DNA from: Nitrospirota bacterium
GTDB lineage: Bacteria; Nitrospirota; Leptospirillia; Leptospirillales; Leptospirillaceae
Direction of reading: 5' to 3'
NCBI GenBank assembly: GCA_027415345.1
Contig: DAIBTC010000002.1
Location: forward strand, 1-64,000
Length of the DNA: 64,000 nucleotides
Position 1 is the stretch's first letter. Every line of letters starts with the position of its first letter. The translations under genes were made by a program, and so were the position numbers. The notes beneath the pieces are model-generated. The model was not told the origin of the DNA and made no database searches. It saw only the letters and a program-made list of their open reading frames with translations. Shown here piece after piece: positions 54,393-63,971 of this stretch.

Positions 54393-54882
54393 GTTGTTTT
54401 CGGGGCGGGGGGCCAAGTGTCCACCCCAGGGATCTCCTCAACAAAACGAGCATCATCCCCAGGAGGCCTGTCACCCCGTCCATCACCAGCCAATCTCTGA
54501 ATAATTGTGTCTCAAGGGGGTAATCCAGGAGCTTCCTGACAAGAAGTCCAGCCCCCATATCGATACCGAGAACGATCCACACCAGAAGGTACTGCCTGAA
54601 ACCGGAACCGGTCGAAAAATCCGAAAGGCGTGAAAAGAGCCAGGCTTCGGAAAGATATAGTAGCACCCAGAAGGATACCGGCCCATAGGAAACAAGAGAA
54701 AGGACAAGACCGGCCAGCAAGCCAAGGACAAGGAACCCGTACTTCTCCTTCTTCTGTAGAAGAAAAAAAAGAATCAACGGAACCGGATTGATCCAGGAAG
54801 ACAGGTAAGGGAACCATCGAAGTCCGGAAACCGAAAGGACCATAAGAAGAACCAGAAGAACGGCCCGGACCGGAAGTTTCAC
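54367..54882 (-). CDS. mreD: Rod shape-determining protein MreD
   Basis: 171 residues, five or six helices, low sequence identity typical of the family; no catalytic motif. GTG at 54882 overlaps the mreC stop (GTGA). The annotation rests on the position between mreC and mrdA, size and hydrophobicity, with FLLQKKEKYGFLVLGLLAGL as the family-like segment. Confidence 0.85.
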   Translation of the reverse strand: MKLPVRAVLLVLLMVLSVSGLRWFPYLSSWINPVPLILFFLLQKKEKYGFLVLGLLAGLVLSLVSYGPVSFWVLLYLSEAWLFSRLSDFSTGSGFRQYLLVWIVLGIDMGAGLLVRKLLDYPLETQLFRDWLVMDGVTGLLGMMLVLLRRSLGWTLGPPPRKQHGIGIPLS

Positions 54883-55739
54883 TGTTGCCCCTTTCCAAGA
54901 AGGGGTTTTTCTGTCCAGTCGAGCGGCGGAACGAGGACCATGACCGCATACAGGGAATGGAGCTTCTCGGAACTCTCGAGCCTGATCGACTGAAACAACT
55001 GGTGGCGCGAGTTTCCGCTCCGGACGACGGTACCGATCGGTTGATCCGGCGGGAAGAAGCCGTCTTCTCCGGTCGTCACCACATGCACGCCATTTTCCGT
55101 CGATGCCATGGAGGGAATATACTCGAGCCTGAGAAAGTGCCCTGTCCCCCGTCCGCGCACAAGCCCATTCTGCCCCGAATCCTGAAGTCGTCCCTCCAGA
55201 GCAAACATCGGATCCTCGATCCAGAGTACCTGCGAGAATCCGGAAAAAACCCTCACAACATAACCGACCACGCCGTGGGTTCCGATCACCCCATCCCTGA
55301 CTCGCACTCCCCTTTCCTTCCCGCAGTCCAGAAGGAGGGTTTTGGGAGAGGCCGTCGGATTGTCCGCAATCACATGACAGGCGATTTCCTTTTGCGGGAT
55401 CCTTTTCTTGAGGTCGAGCAAAGTCTTGAGATCCTCACTTCTCAGAAAAAGCTCCCGGTCGTGTTGAAGAGAGTTCCTGAGGGTCTCGACCTCCTGCCGG
55501 AGCCTCTGATTTTCCTCCTCGCTCCCGACAAGATGAAGATAATGGCTCCAGAGCCCCGTCGATCCTTGCGACAGGTCTGTGACTCCCAAAAGGGCCAGAC
55601 GAAAAGCCTTCAGGGGAGGGTCCAGAACCCAGCGCCGGAAAAAATCCGGATAAAATCCGAGAACGACCAGAATCACCAGAACAATCAGAAAAACCGGAAC
55701 GGCCTTGGCGGATTTTGGTCGTTTCAGGGTAGGTCGCAC
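54879..55739 (-). CDS. mreC: Rod shape-determining protein MreC
   Basis: 286 residues: short cytoplasmic start, one helix (about 14-32), a coiled coil (about 65-110, with EEENQRLRQEVETLRN), and the beta-barrel periplasmic domain with VIADNPTASPKTLLLDCG and VIGTHGVVGYVVRV. Starts with GTG, eight bases after the mreB stop. Connects cytoplasmic MreB to the synthases. Confidence 0.93.
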   Translation of the reverse strand: MRPTLKRPKSAKAVPVFLIVLVILVVLGFYPDFFRRWVLDPPLKAFRLALLGVTDLSQGSTGLWSHYLHLVGSEEENQRLRQEVETLRNSLQHDRELFLRSEDLKTLLDLKKRIPQKEIACHVIADNPTASPKTLLLDCGKERGVRVRDGVIGTHGVVGYVVRVFSGFSQVLWIEDPMFALEGRLQDSGQNGLVRGRGTGHFLRLEYIPSMASTENGVHVVTTGEDGFFPPDQPIGTVVRSGNSRHQLFQSIRLESSEKLHSLYAVMVLVPPLDWTEKPLLGKGQQ

Positions 55740-55747
55740 CGTTTCGC

Positions 55748-56779
55748 CTAGTCTCCGAGTGTGACCTTTCTCAAGACATCGAGCTCCTCAAGAGTCTTCC
55801 CCGTCCCGATGACAACCGTCGTCAGGGGGTCGTCCACGGTGATGATGGGGAGACGGATCTCGTCCCGGATCCGGACATCAAGTCCCCGGAGCATGGATCC
55901 CCCGCCCGTCAGAACGATTCCTCGGTCGATGATATCGGCCGAGAGCTCCGGAGGGGTGTTCTCAAGGGTCTTCTGCACAATCGACACGATACTGTTGATG
56001 GTCTCCGAAAGGGCCTCGCGTATTTCCTCTTCCGTGATCTTGAGGGTTTTGGGAAGACCGGTGATGAGATCCCTTCCCTTGATGATCATGACGTGGCCCT
56101 CTTTCTGCGGACAGGCAGAGCCGATCTCCATCTTGATCCGCTCCGCCATCGAGTCCCCGATCAGAAGGTTGTGCTGCTTCTTGATATAGGCGATGATGTC
56201 TTCGTCCATCTTGTCACCGGCCACCTTGATGGACTCGCTGTAGACTGTCCCCCCCAGGGAGATCACGGCGACATCCGTCGTGCCTCCTCCGATGTCGATC
56301 ACCATGTTGCCGGAAGGCTCCATGATGGGAAGCCCCGCCCCGATAGCCGCCGCGAGAGGTTCCTCGATCAGGTAGACCTCCCTCGCTCCGGCCATGCGCG
56401 CCGAATCCTTCACCGCCCTCTGGGCCACCATCGAAATTCTGGACGGGACGCAGATCACCATCCGGGGACGGACAAAAGCCGACCGTCGGTGGACCTTGTT
56501 GATGAAATAGGACAGCATCTGCTGCGCGATGTCGGGATTGTCGATGACGCCGTTCCGGACCGGTCTCACCGCCACGATGTTTCCCGGCGTCCTGCCCAGC
56601 ATTTTCTTGGCTTCTCGTCCGATGGCGAGGACCGACCCAGATTTCTGGTCCATGGCCACGATCGAGGGTTCATTGATGACGATCCCCTGGTCTCGCACGT
56701 AGACCAGGGTATTGGCCGTTCCAAGATCGATCGCCAGATCCTGGGAGAGAAACCCGAAAAGATTTGCGATGAGCCCCAA
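55748..56779 (-). CDS. mreB: Actin-like cell-shape protein MreB
   Basis: 343 residues; DLGTANTLVYV, VPSRISMVAQRAVKDSARMAG, IDIGGGTTDVAVISLGG, and LTGGGSMLRGLD are all present. Starts at TTG (56779) with AAGGA eight bases upstream. It is the second gene of the transcript after the RDD protein. The presence of mreB predicts rod or vibrioid/spiral cells. Confidence 0.97.
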   Translation of the reverse strand: MGLIANLFGFLSQDLAIDLGTANTLVYVRDQGIVINEPSIVAMDQKSGSVLAIGREAKKMLGRTPGNIVAVRPVRNGVIDNPDIAQQMLSYFINKVHRRSAFVRPRMVICVPSRISMVAQRAVKDSARMAGAREVYLIEEPLAAAIGAGLPIMEPSGNMVIDIGGGTTDVAVISLGGTVYSESIKVAGDKMDEDIIAYIKKQHNLLIGDSMAERIKMEIGSACPQKEGHVMIIKGRDLITGLPKTLKITEEEIREALSETINSIVSIVQKTLENTPPELSADIIDRGIVLTGGGSMLRGLDVRIRDEIRLPIITVDDPLTTVVIGTGKTLEELDVLRKVTLGD

Positions 56780-56797
56780 AATGATTTTCCTTATTCT

Positions 56798-57301
56798 TTA
56801 GGGAGTCGACGACTCCGTTGTGTCCCCGAGGGAAGCTTCCGAGGCATTGTCCTGTCTGTTTTTATTCTCCCTGAACCCGCTCTTTCTGACCATGGTTCCC
56901 ACAAGATCATCCCCGAACCTGCGGTCGGAGGGCATTCCGGCAAGGATGAGGGCCTCGAAGGAGACAACGAGCACCCCCAGGACCCACCCGATCCATGGAA
57001 TCTGGGAGAGGATGTAGGCCAGTCCCATCGGAATGTTCCGGATTGTGGACTCGTAAAAACTGCAGGGACGCCCTGTCCTTCCGGCAACCCACAATCCCGT
57101 CAGCCTTTTTCCGAGACTTTTGCCCCCGGGAAGACCGTCGGCAACGAGGAGATAGGCTGTCGCCGCGAGCCAGGCCAGCCAGGAGCTGCCCAGCAGAAAC
57201 CCGGCATGCTCAAGCGAGAGGGCCAGAAGATAGTCCACAAACTTGGCCAGAAATCGGTCAAAAAGGTAGGAGAATCGGTCAGACGGTTCCCTGATGTCCA
57301 C
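56798..57301 (-). CDS. RDD-family membrane protein
   Basis: 167 residues. An RDD-type start (FLAKFVDYLLALSL), about four helices, and the GGKSLGKRLTGL block typical of the family. The last 35 residues are charged and variable. GTG start with GGAGG five bases before. Its stop precedes mreB by 18 bp, so it is the first gene of the elongasome operon. Function unknown; some RDD proteins act in Na+/H+ exchange. Confidence 0.8.
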   Translation of the reverse strand: MDIREPSDRFSYLFDRFLAKFVDYLLALSLEHAGFLLGSSWLAWLAATAYLLVADGLPGGKSLGKRLTGLWVAGRTGRPCSFYESTIRNIPMGLAYILSQIPWIGWVLGVLVVSFEALILAGMPSDRRFGDDLVGTMVRKSGFRENKNRQDNASEASLGDTTESSTP

Positions 57302-57354
57302 CCCTTCCTCCCCCGGCCCGGACGGACAAATCCATAAAATTCTTCACAAGAGAA

Positions 57355-57384
57355 AACTTACCCCAGCACGCATGAAAAATGCAA
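57355..57384 (-). promoter_or_regulatory. Promoter of the RDD-mre-mrd-rng operon
   Basis: Minus strand: -35 TTGCAT (57379-57384), 18-bp spacer, -10 TAAGTT (57355-57360), in an AT-rich gap after rpe. Confidence 0.5.
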
Positions 57385-57470
57385 CACAAGATTTATTTTG
57401 GACTCGACAGGGGGGGGATTTTTCCGGAAATTTTTCGTTTTCATGATAAACAGGATTTTTTCACGACGGT

Positions 57471-58160
57471 TTACCGGTTCTCCTCCAGGCGCTTTTGGAT
57501 ATCCCGGAAGACCTCTTCGCAAGGAGTCTCTCCGAAAATGGCGGACCCCATGACCACGGTGTCGGCCCCACAGTCCACCACCCGGGCAATGTTGGCGGGC
57601 TTGATCCCTCCGTCAACCTCCAGTCTCACGTGGCCGGCCCCTCTCTTGTCCAGGAGATCCCGCATGGCGGCGATCTTTTCAAAAGAGTGGGGAATGAAGG
57701 ACTGTCCCCCGAACCCGGGGTTCACCGTCATGACGAGGACCAGGTCGATCATGTCAAGAATATCGGACACCATGGTCACGGGGGTTGCCGGGGAGAGGGC
57801 CACGCCCGCCCTCATGCCAAGCTCCCGAATCCGGGAGAGGACGTAATGGAGATGAGAGGAGGCCTCCCAATGGACAGTCACCCGGTGCATCCCGTATTGC
57901 GCGAGCTCCGGAAGGTAGAGCTCCGGGTGTTCCACCATCAGGTGGGCTTCAAGGGGAACATCGGTGATTTTCCGCAGCCCGCAGATGACGGGAGGACCGA
58001 ATGTCAGGTTGGGAACAAAATGGCCATCCATCATGTCCAGATGCAGAAGGTCGGCCCCGGCGGCGGAGACCTCCCGAACCTCCTCTCCCAGGGCAAGAAA
58101 GTCGGCGGAGAGAATGGAGGGGGCGATCAGGATCTTGCGGTCGTTCCGGGAAATCCCCAT
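57471..58160 (-). CDS. rpe: Ribulose-phosphate 3-epimerase
   Basis: Interconverts ribulose-5-P and xylulose-5-P. 229 residues: IAPSILSADFLALGEEV, DLLHLDMMDGHFVPNLTFGP, and VLVMTVNPGFGGQSFI with the metal and catalytic His/Asp residues. Starts directly after the htpX stop. The 169 bp after its end hold AT-rich sequence and the RDD promoter; no clear terminator. Confidence 0.96.
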   Translation of the reverse strand: MGISRNDRKILIAPSILSADFLALGEEVREVSAAGADLLHLDMMDGHFVPNLTFGPPVICGLRKITDVPLEAHLMVEHPELYLPELAQYGMHRVTVHWEASSHLHYVLSRIRELGMRAGVALSPATPVTMVSDILDMIDLVLVMTVNPGFGGQSFIPHSFEKIAAMRDLLDKRGAGHVRLEVDGGIKPANIARVVDCGADTVVMGSAIFGETPCEEVFRDIQKRLEENR

Positions 58161-59045
58161 CTAAAAGGCATGCCGCGAGAGGGAGAGGCTGGAGCCGGCC
58201 ATGGCCTCAAGTCTCCGGATTCGCTCTTCCGTTGGGGGATGGGTCGAAAAAAGGGCCATCAGACCTCCGGCGTGGAAGGGTTCGAGAATGAACATGTGCG
58301 CAGTGGAAGGGTTGGCGGCCATGGGGACGGCATCGATGCCCCGTTCAAGCTTCGACAGGGCCCGGGCCAGGAACAGGGGATTTCCGCAAAGCTTCGCCCC
58401 CCCTTCGTCGGCCGCGAATTCCCTCGAGCGGGAGATCGCCATCTGGACCAGCATGGCCGCGATGGGAGCCAGGATGATCATCAGGAGATCCCCGAATCCC
58501 CCCCCTTCCCGCTCCTCGCGTTCACGGCCTCCGAAGATGGCCGCCCACTGGGCCATGTTCGCCAGCATCGTGACGGCTCCCGCGATGGAAGCGGCCACCG
58601 TGGAGGTCAGGGTGTCGCGGTTGATGACATGGGTCAGCTCGTGGCCCAGGACCCCCGACAGTTCTTCCGGCGTCATGAGGTCCATGATCCCGGTCGTGAC
58701 CGCAACCGCCGCATGGGACGGATCCCGGCCCGTCGCAAAGGCGTTGGGAGAGGGATCGTCGATGATGTACAGGCGGGGAAGAGGGATCCCGCCGCGCCGG
58801 GCCAGACCTGCCAGGAGCTGCTGGATCTCAAGGATCCGGGGGTTCCCGGAGTCGCCGGTCACTTCATGGGCCTGGTACATCGAAAGGACGATCTTGTCGG
58901 AAAACCACCAGGAAAAGAAGTTCATCCCCACCGAGAGGACCAGGGCGATGACCATGCCTGTCTGGCCTCCCAGCTGTTTTCCGATGACCAGGAGGAATCC
59001 CGTCAGAAGTCCTAAGAGAAGAACGGTCTTGAAAGAGTTGAACAT
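58161..59045 (-). CDS. htpX: M48-family membrane protease HtpX
   Basis: Inner-membrane zinc protease clearing misfolded membrane proteins. 294 residues: two N-terminal helices, GHELTHVINRDTL (HExxH), two more helices (150-200), and REFAADEGGAKLCGNP with the third ligand Glu. Fifty-two bases after fmt. Normally sigma32- or CpxR-linked, which cannot be seen here. Confidence 0.95.
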   Translation of the reverse strand: MFNSFKTVLLLGLLTGFLLVIGKQLGGQTGMVIALVLSVGMNFFSWWFSDKIVLSMYQAHEVTGDSGNPRILEIQQLLAGLARRGGIPLPRLYIIDDPSPNAFATGRDPSHAAVAVTTGIMDLMTPEELSGVLGHELTHVINRDTLTSTVAASIAGAVTMLANMAQWAAIFGGREREEREGGGFGDLLMIILAPIAAMLVQMAISRSREFAADEGGAKLCGNPLFLARALSKLERGIDAVPMAANPSTAHMFILEPFHAGGLMALFSTHPPTEERIRRLEAMAGSSLSLSRHAF

Positions 59046-59097
59046 TGTCTTGAAACTCCGCTATGGTTTCTGTCGTTGGTTGGTCTTTTTCAAAGCC

Positions 59098-60054
59098 TCA
59101 TGCCCCGAAAATCAGGATCTCGCCTTTTTCGAACCGGCGACCTGCCATGAACTCCCCCGAGGAAATCATCCTCCCCCCTTCGCGCTGGAGGGAGAGAATC
59201 CGGTAGACCCCTTTTCCGCAGGCCACATCGATTCCTTCCGGCCCCTGGTCAAGGATCTGTCCGGGAACGGAAGGAGAAGAATCCTCCCGAAGGACCTCTC
59301 CGGATCCGACCCGGATCCGGCCCAGGGAGGAGCCAAAGGTCGCCCCTGGCCAGGGATTCATCGCCCTGACATGGGCATCCACCTCCCGGGCGGAGGATTC
59401 GAAAGGCATCCGCCCGTCCTCTTTCCGGAGAATGGGTGCCAGGGTCCCCTCCTCGGGCTGGGGAACCGGGCTGAGAGTTCCTCCGATATATCCCTCAAGG
59501 CCCCGGATTAGAAAGGAAGGACCCCGTTCCTTCATCTTTTCCGCAAGCGAGACCTGGGTTTCCCGGGGATCCAGAGGAATCTCGAGACGGTCGAATACGG
59601 GTCCCGTATCCATTCCCCGGTCCAGGAGCATGAGGGACAGACCCGAGACTGTGAGCCCCTGGCGGATGGCCCAGACGATGGGAGAGGCTCCCCGGAGGGA
59701 GGGCAGGAGGCTGGCATGGACATTGATGCACCCCCATCGGGGAAACTCCAGAATCTCTCCTGGAAGTATTTTACCATAAGCCACCACAACGATCAGGTCG
59801 GGGGACCATTCCCCCAGAAAGGCCCGCCCTTCCGGAACCCGGAGGGAGGAGGGCGTGACCGTGGGGATCCCTCTTTCCAAGGCCCAGGCCCTGACCGGAA
59901 CCGGAGCCGTCACCTGCCCCCGTCCCCGGGGGCGGTCGGGCTGGGTCACCACCCCCCGCAGGTCAAAACCCGCCAGGACAAGAGAGGACAGGAAAGGGAC
60001 CGAAAAGTCGGGGCTCCCCATGAAGACCGTCCGGATTCGGGAAAAGTCGGTCAC
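59098..60054 (-). CDS. fmt: Methionyl-tRNA formyltransferase
   Basis: Formylates initiator Met-tRNA. 318 residues: FMGSPDFSVPFL at the start, catalytic block NVHASLLPSLRGASPI, and the C-terminal OB-like domain. GTG at 60054 overlaps the def stop (GTGA); the upstream ATG at 60096 lies in def and is unlikely. def-fmt is the standard pair. Confidence 0.95.
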   Translation of the reverse strand: MTDFSRIRTVFMGSPDFSVPFLSSLVLAGFDLRGVVTQPDRPRGRGQVTAPVPVRAWALERGIPTVTPSSLRVPEGRAFLGEWSPDLIVVVAYGKILPGEILEFPRWGCINVHASLLPSLRGASPIVWAIRQGLTVSGLSLMLLDRGMDTGPVFDRLEIPLDPRETQVSLAEKMKERGPSFLIRGLEGYIGGTLSPVPQPEEGTLAPILRKEDGRMPFESSAREVDAHVRAMNPWPGATFGSSLGRIRVGSGEVLREDSSPSVPGQILDQGPEGIDVACGKGVYRILSLQREGGRMISSGEFMAGRRFEKGEILIFGA

Positions 60055-60578
60055 AGACAACTCTCCATCCGTTTTTCCCAGAGGGTTCGGCGCCACAGGG
60101 AGAGGAAACGCGAAAGGGAAGGCTGGCGGTCGGGAAGGAGAATCCCCTCGAGGTGGTCCACCTCATGTTCGATCATCCGGGCAAACAGTCCTGATCCGGT
60201 GTAGACCACCTCTTCTCCCTTTTCGTTTTGTCCGGAAACGGTCACCCTTTCGGGGCGCCGGATCGACAGGTCGAGGCCGGGAAAGGAGAGACACCCCTCG
60301 ACCACCGGCACTGACCCGGTCCGCTCCCGTATTTCCGGGTTGAGGAGGACTCCCCGGGCGGGAGGACCTCCCGGATCCCGGGGTCGCTTCAGGTTCCAGA
60401 CGAAAAGGCGGCAGGAAATGCCGATCTGGGGCGCGGCCAGGGCCACCCCCCGCTGGGTGGCCAGGGTGTCCCATAGATCTATGATCGTCTGCCGGACCTC
60501 GATGGAGCATGGATCGGCCCGGAGAGCGACAGAGCGGAGAGAGGTCTCCCGGTGGCCCACCAGGGAACGGATCGGCAT
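60051..60578 (-). CDS. def: Peptide deformylase
   Basis: Fe2+-type metalloenzyme that removes the N-formyl group. 175 residues with the three motifs ALAAPQIGIS, EGCLSFPG (metal Cys) and HEVDHLEG (HExxH). ATG preceded by GGAAG. Eleven bases after the secreted-protein gene. Confidence 0.97.
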   Translation of the reverse strand: MPIRSLVGHRETSLRSVALRADPCSIEVRQTIIDLWDTLATQRGVALAAPQIGISCRLFVWNLKRPRDPGGPPARGVLLNPEIRERTGSVPVVEGCLSFPGLDLSIRRPERVTVSGQNEKGEEVVYTGSGLFARMIEHEVDHLEGILLPDRQPSLSRFLSLWRRTLWEKRMESCL

Positions 60579-60589
60579 TCTTCCGGCCC

Positions 60590-61009
60590 TCAGGACTCTT
60601 TTCCTGTCGGGGGACAGGAATAGGGAGCCCCTCCGGGAACGACGACGGGAACCGGGACTTCATCTGTTTTGACGATCTGGTCCCTTCCCGCCAGCTCATA
60701 CCCCAGCCGGTGGCGGCCGGCGGACAGATGGCCGACACAGACCATAATCGAATGGCCCGGTATAACCTTCCTTCCCATCAGACGCCCCCTGTCCACCGTC
60801 AGATGCAGGAACCGGCCAGCCGGTTTTCCGGGAATCGCAAGCGTCAGGATGACGGTCGAGCCCTGGACAGAGACAGAGGAAAGGGTCGGCGGAAGAGGGG
60901 AGCTGTCGCCCTCCGCCCTTCCCGAACCGGGAAAGGGGAAGACCAGAACGGAAAGCCCCAGGACAAGACAGAAAAGGATGAGGCGAAAAGGGCCGGTCGG
61001 GTGATTCAT
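60590..61009 (-). CDS. Small secreted protein, unknown function
   Basis: 139 residues with a Sec signal (MNHPTGPFRLILFCLVLGLS..., cleavage near GRAEG). The mature part (about 105 residues) looks like one beta-sandwich with SSVSVQGSTVILTLAI and GHLSAGRHRLGYEL, and has two cysteines, one near the end. No family recognised. No good ribosome site. In the run from yyaL to rpe. Confidence 0.65.
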   Translation of the reverse strand: MNHPTGPFRLILFCLVLGLSVLVFPFPGSGRAEGDSSPLPPTLSSVSVQGSTVILTLAIPGKPAGRFLHLTVDRGRLMGRKVIPGHSIMVCVGHLSAGRHRLGYELAGRDQIVKTDEVPVPVVVPGGAPYSCPPTGKES

Positions 61010-61097
61010 CGGGCGTCGATATCCTTCTTTTGGAGGGACAAGGTCATGGCCCTATCCTATCCCGACCCGGGGGCAGGACTCAACACCTCGTGGCCGT

Positions 61098-61781
61098 TCA
61101 AGGCCGTCTCCCTCCCTCCTCTTCGTCCCCTTCCAGAATTCCTCCCATCCACTCCCCGATGGCCCCGATCTCCGGAAGGCAGACGGAATGGCCCATGAGA
61201 TACTGCTGCCACTCCCGGACTCCTTTGCCGCCCAGTCTCTCCAGGGCCTCGAAGGTCTTCCGGCCAAGGCCCAGCGGAACGACCGGATCCTCCGTCCCGT
61301 GAACCATGAGCAAGGGTGTCGGACTGTCGGAGAGAGGAATCCCGGCATCGACCGGAAGATAGGTGGAAAGGGCCAGGAGGCCCCCCCAGCGCTCCCCCCC
61401 GTCTCCGAAGACGGTCAGAAGGGCGATCACTCCCCCCTGGGAGAAGCCGGCCAGGATGATCCTTTCCCTGGGAATCCCCCGGTTCATTTCATGTCTTGCC
61501 AGCTCCCGGACGTGCCCCACCGAGCGCCTCATTCCCTCGAGGTCGGGGGACCTGGAAAGGTCGGGGAGGGCCACATCATACCAGGCCCGCATGGGGGCCC
61601 CCCCGTTGATCCTGACCCGCATGACCGGAGCATGGGGGAAGACGAAGCGAAGGGGAACCGGGGGCAGGGGCATCTCGGGGACAATTCCGGCGAAATCGTG
61701 GCCGTCGGCTCCGAGCCCATGGAGCCAGATGACCGCCCATCGCGGATCGGGGCCCGTTTCGAGGGTGACCGACTCAAGCAT
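61098..61781 (-). CDS. Alpha/beta-hydrolase, carboxylesterase/phospholipase type
   Basis: 227 residues of the abhydrolase_2 family (YpfH and lysophospholipase-like): oxyanion region [14 protein letters not shown], nucleophile elbow GFSQGG, Asp in HGTEDPVVP and His in LMGHSV. Cytoplasmic, no signal. Its ATG lies eight bases inside the yyaL-like stop, with GGGAGG before it. Confidence 0.9.
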   Translation of the reverse strand: MLESVTLETGPDPRWAVIWLHGLGADGHDFAGIVPEMPLPPVPLRFVFPHAPVMRVRINGGAPMRAWYDVALPDLSRSPDLEGMRRSVGHVRELARHEMNRGIPRERIILAGFSQGGVIALLTVFGDGGERWGGLLALSTYLPVDAGIPLSDSPTPLLMVHGTEDPVVPLGLGRKTFEALERLGGKGVREWQQYLMGHSVCLPEIGAIGEWMGGILEGDEEEGGRRP

Positions 61782-63813
61782 GAGCGCCTCCCCCTTCCCC
61801 GACCCCGGAGAGTCTTTCCAGAAGGGTCTCCAGACCGTCGTCGACAGGAGGGAGGCATCCGAAGGTCCCGCAGATCCAGGCCCGGGTCGATTCCTGTCCA
61901 GCCGGACTTTTGCCTGCGATTTCCCTTCCCTCTGCAGAAAGGATTGTCCAGACGGGGATGTGAGAGGAGAGAGCCCGACTTTGCCACCGGGCGGCCTCCC
62001 TCCCCTGGAGGATCACTGTCGGAGCCCCGGCAAGCCTGTAGGACAAGGCGGACAGGAGGGAATCGAAACCCTCGGGCCGGCTGTTGAATGTGCCCGCAAA
62101 AAGCGTGAGGGCACGTTCGGCCGACTCGAGCATGGGAAGATCCCCGAGAAGGGATCCCAGACGAAGGAGGCCCCGGACCGCGACCCCGTTCCCGTTGGGA
62201 AGGGACTGGTCATGGCCGGTCTTGATCCGGCACAGGAGCTCCTCGTGGTCCCGGGCGGTGAAGAAGAATCCTCCTTCCTGCCGGTCCTCGAAGGCGTCGA
62301 GAAGGACCGCGGCGATCTCCCGGGCCCAGAAGAGACGGTCGTCGGAATAATGGGCCGAAAGGCTTTCAAGGAGGGCGTCGAGAAGAAAGGCATAGTCGTC
62401 GAGATAGGCCGGAAGACGGCTTTCCCCCTGCGTCCGGACGGCCAGGAGCCGACCATTTTTCCAGAGATGGGTCCGCACGGCCGAAAGGCCGTCCTGGCCT
62501 CTCCTGATCCACTCTGGCCGTTCGAGGATCCGTCCGGCTTCGAAAAGCCCGCGCAGGTAGAGCGCATTCCAGGCGGTCAGGATCTTCTCGTCTCGACCCG
62601 GATGGACGCGCCTTTCCCGGGCCTCGAAAAGCCGTCTTCTGGCGGAGGCGAAGAGCCTTTGGAATTCTTCTTCCTCCCCTCCCTCCTCCCGGGCCAGTTC
62701 TTCCGGCGTCCGGGCAAGGACCGGATTCCAGAACTGGTGCTCGAAATTGGGCTCTCTTGAAAACCCCAGGCAGGCCATGGCGATCCGGCGCTCCTCTCCC
62801 GCCAGGACCTCCTCGACCTCATGACGGCTCCAGCGGGCGAATTTTCCCTCCTCCCCCTCCGAATCGGCGTCAAGGGAGGCATACCAGAGCCCTTCAGGTG
62901 CCAGCATCTCCCGGTCCGCCCAGGCCACGATCTCCTCCGCCACCCCCCGGAAGAAGGGATCCTTCGAGATGTCAAAGGCCCGGGCATAGAGGCCGAGAAG
63001 CGGGCCGTTGTCGTAGAGCATCTTTTCGAAATGGGGAATTTCCCATCGCTCGTCGACGCTGTACCGGGCAAATCCCCCGCCGATCTGATCGCAGATTCCC
63101 CCACGCCCCATCTTCCGGAGAGTGAAAAGGGCCATTTCGCGGTCTTTTTCCAGGGGCGAGTCGAGAAGGAAGGAGAGCCCCTGGGCATGGGGGAATTTCG
63201 GAGCCCCCCCGAACCCTCCCCAGACCGGATCAAAGACCTGGCGAAGATGGGCCCGGAGCCCCTCGACCGGGGCCGGAGACAGGGAGGCCCCCTCCTGACG
63301 TTTCGGAACGAGGAGGTCAAGGGTTTCGATCACCGAGCGGTTTTCCGGACTTTCGAGCTGGTCTTTGTGCTCGGAATAGAAGGCATGGATCCGGGTGAGA
63401 ACCTCGGAAAATCCAGGCAGGCCGAAGCGTCCCGTCCTGGGGAAATAGGTCCCGGCGGCAAAGGGGACCTTCCGGCCGGTCAAAAAGACGGTCAGGGGCC
63501 ATCCCCCTCCCCGCCGGGCCAGAAGCTGGTGGGCGGTCTGGTAGATATGGTCGAGGTCGGGGCGCTCTTCCCGGTCCACCTTGATGTTGATGAAGAGATC
63601 GTTCATCAGCCCAGCCGTCTCCGGATCCTCGAACGACTCGTGCGCCATCACATGGCACCAGTGACAGGCGGCGTACCCGATGGAGAGGAGAACCGGCTTT
63701 CCCGTCTCCCTTGCCGCCGTCCAGGCCTCCTCTCCCCAGGGAAACCAGTCCACGGGGTTGTCGGCGTGCTGCCTTAGATAGGGACTGGTCTCCCGTCCCA
63801 GCCGATTTGACAT
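61774..63813 (-). CDS. YyaL-type thioredoxin-domain / glycoside-hydrolase-like protein
   Basis: 679 residues. An N-terminal thioredoxin-like domain (DUF255) with [19 protein letters not shown] and [16 protein letters not shown], then an alpha/alpha-toroid like six-hairpin glycosidases (about 190-600). Function of the family is poorly known (SSP411/spermatogenesis-associated 20 in animals). ATG at 63813 with GGGAGG six bases upstream; the longer frame lacks support. First gene of the run to rpe. Confidence 0.92.
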   Translation of the reverse strand: MSNRLGRETSPYLRQHADNPVDWFPWGEEAWTAARETGKPVLLSIGYAACHWCHVMAHESFEDPETAGLMNDLFINIKVDREERPDLDHIYQTAHQLLARRGGGWPLTVFLTGRKVPFAAGTYFPRTGRFGLPGFSEVLTRIHAFYSEHKDQLESPENRSVIETLDLLVPKRQEGASLSPAPVEGLRAHLRQVFDPVWGGFGGAPKFPHAQGLSFLLDSPLEKDREMALFTLRKMGRGGICDQIGGGFARYSVDERWEIPHFEKMLYDNGPLLGLYARAFDISKDPFFRGVAEEIVAWADREMLAPEGLWYASLDADSEGEEGKFARWSRHEVEEVLAGEERRIAMACLGFSREPNFEHQFWNPVLARTPEELAREEGGEEEEFQRLFASARRRLFEARERRVHPGRDEKILTAWNALYLRGLFEAGRILERPEWIRRGQDGLSAVRTHLWKNGRLLAVRTQGESRLPAYLDDYAFLLDALLESLSAHYSDDRLFWAREIAAVLLDAFEDRQEGGFFFTARDHEELLCRIKTGHDQSLPNGNGVAVRGLLRLGSLLGDLPMLESAERALTLFAGTFNSRPEGFDSLLSALSYRLAGAPTVILQGREAARWQSRALSSHIPVWTILSAEGREIAGKSPAGQESTRAWICGTFGCLPPVDDGLETLLERLSGVGEGGGAHA

Positions 63814-63881
63814 GAATATCCTCCCTTTCCGCAAAAATATCCTGTTTGTCCGATGGCTCGCATTCACAATACTGGAATTTC

Positions 63882-63912
63882 ATTCTAACGGCCCCTCTCC
63901 GTCCCCGTCCAA
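63882..63912 (-). promoter_or_regulatory. Possible promoter for the yyaL-like run
   Basis: Minus strand: -35 TTGGAC (63907-63912), a long 19-bp spacer, -10 TAGAAT (63882-63887). The long spacer makes it weak; it is divergent from the promoter at 63923. Confidence 0.35.
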
Positions 63913-63922
63913 TTAAACCCGG

Positions 63923-63951
63923 TTGAAGCCCCCGGGCCAATCCGGTATGAT
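63923..63951 (+). promoter_or_regulatory. Promoter for the gene at the right edge
   Basis: Plus strand: -35 TTGAAG (63923-63928), 17-bp spacer, -10 TATGAT (63946-63951), followed 20 bases later by a strong ribosome site and ATG. Confidence 0.6.
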
Positions 63952-63971
63952 CCCTCGAAAAAGGAGACGAG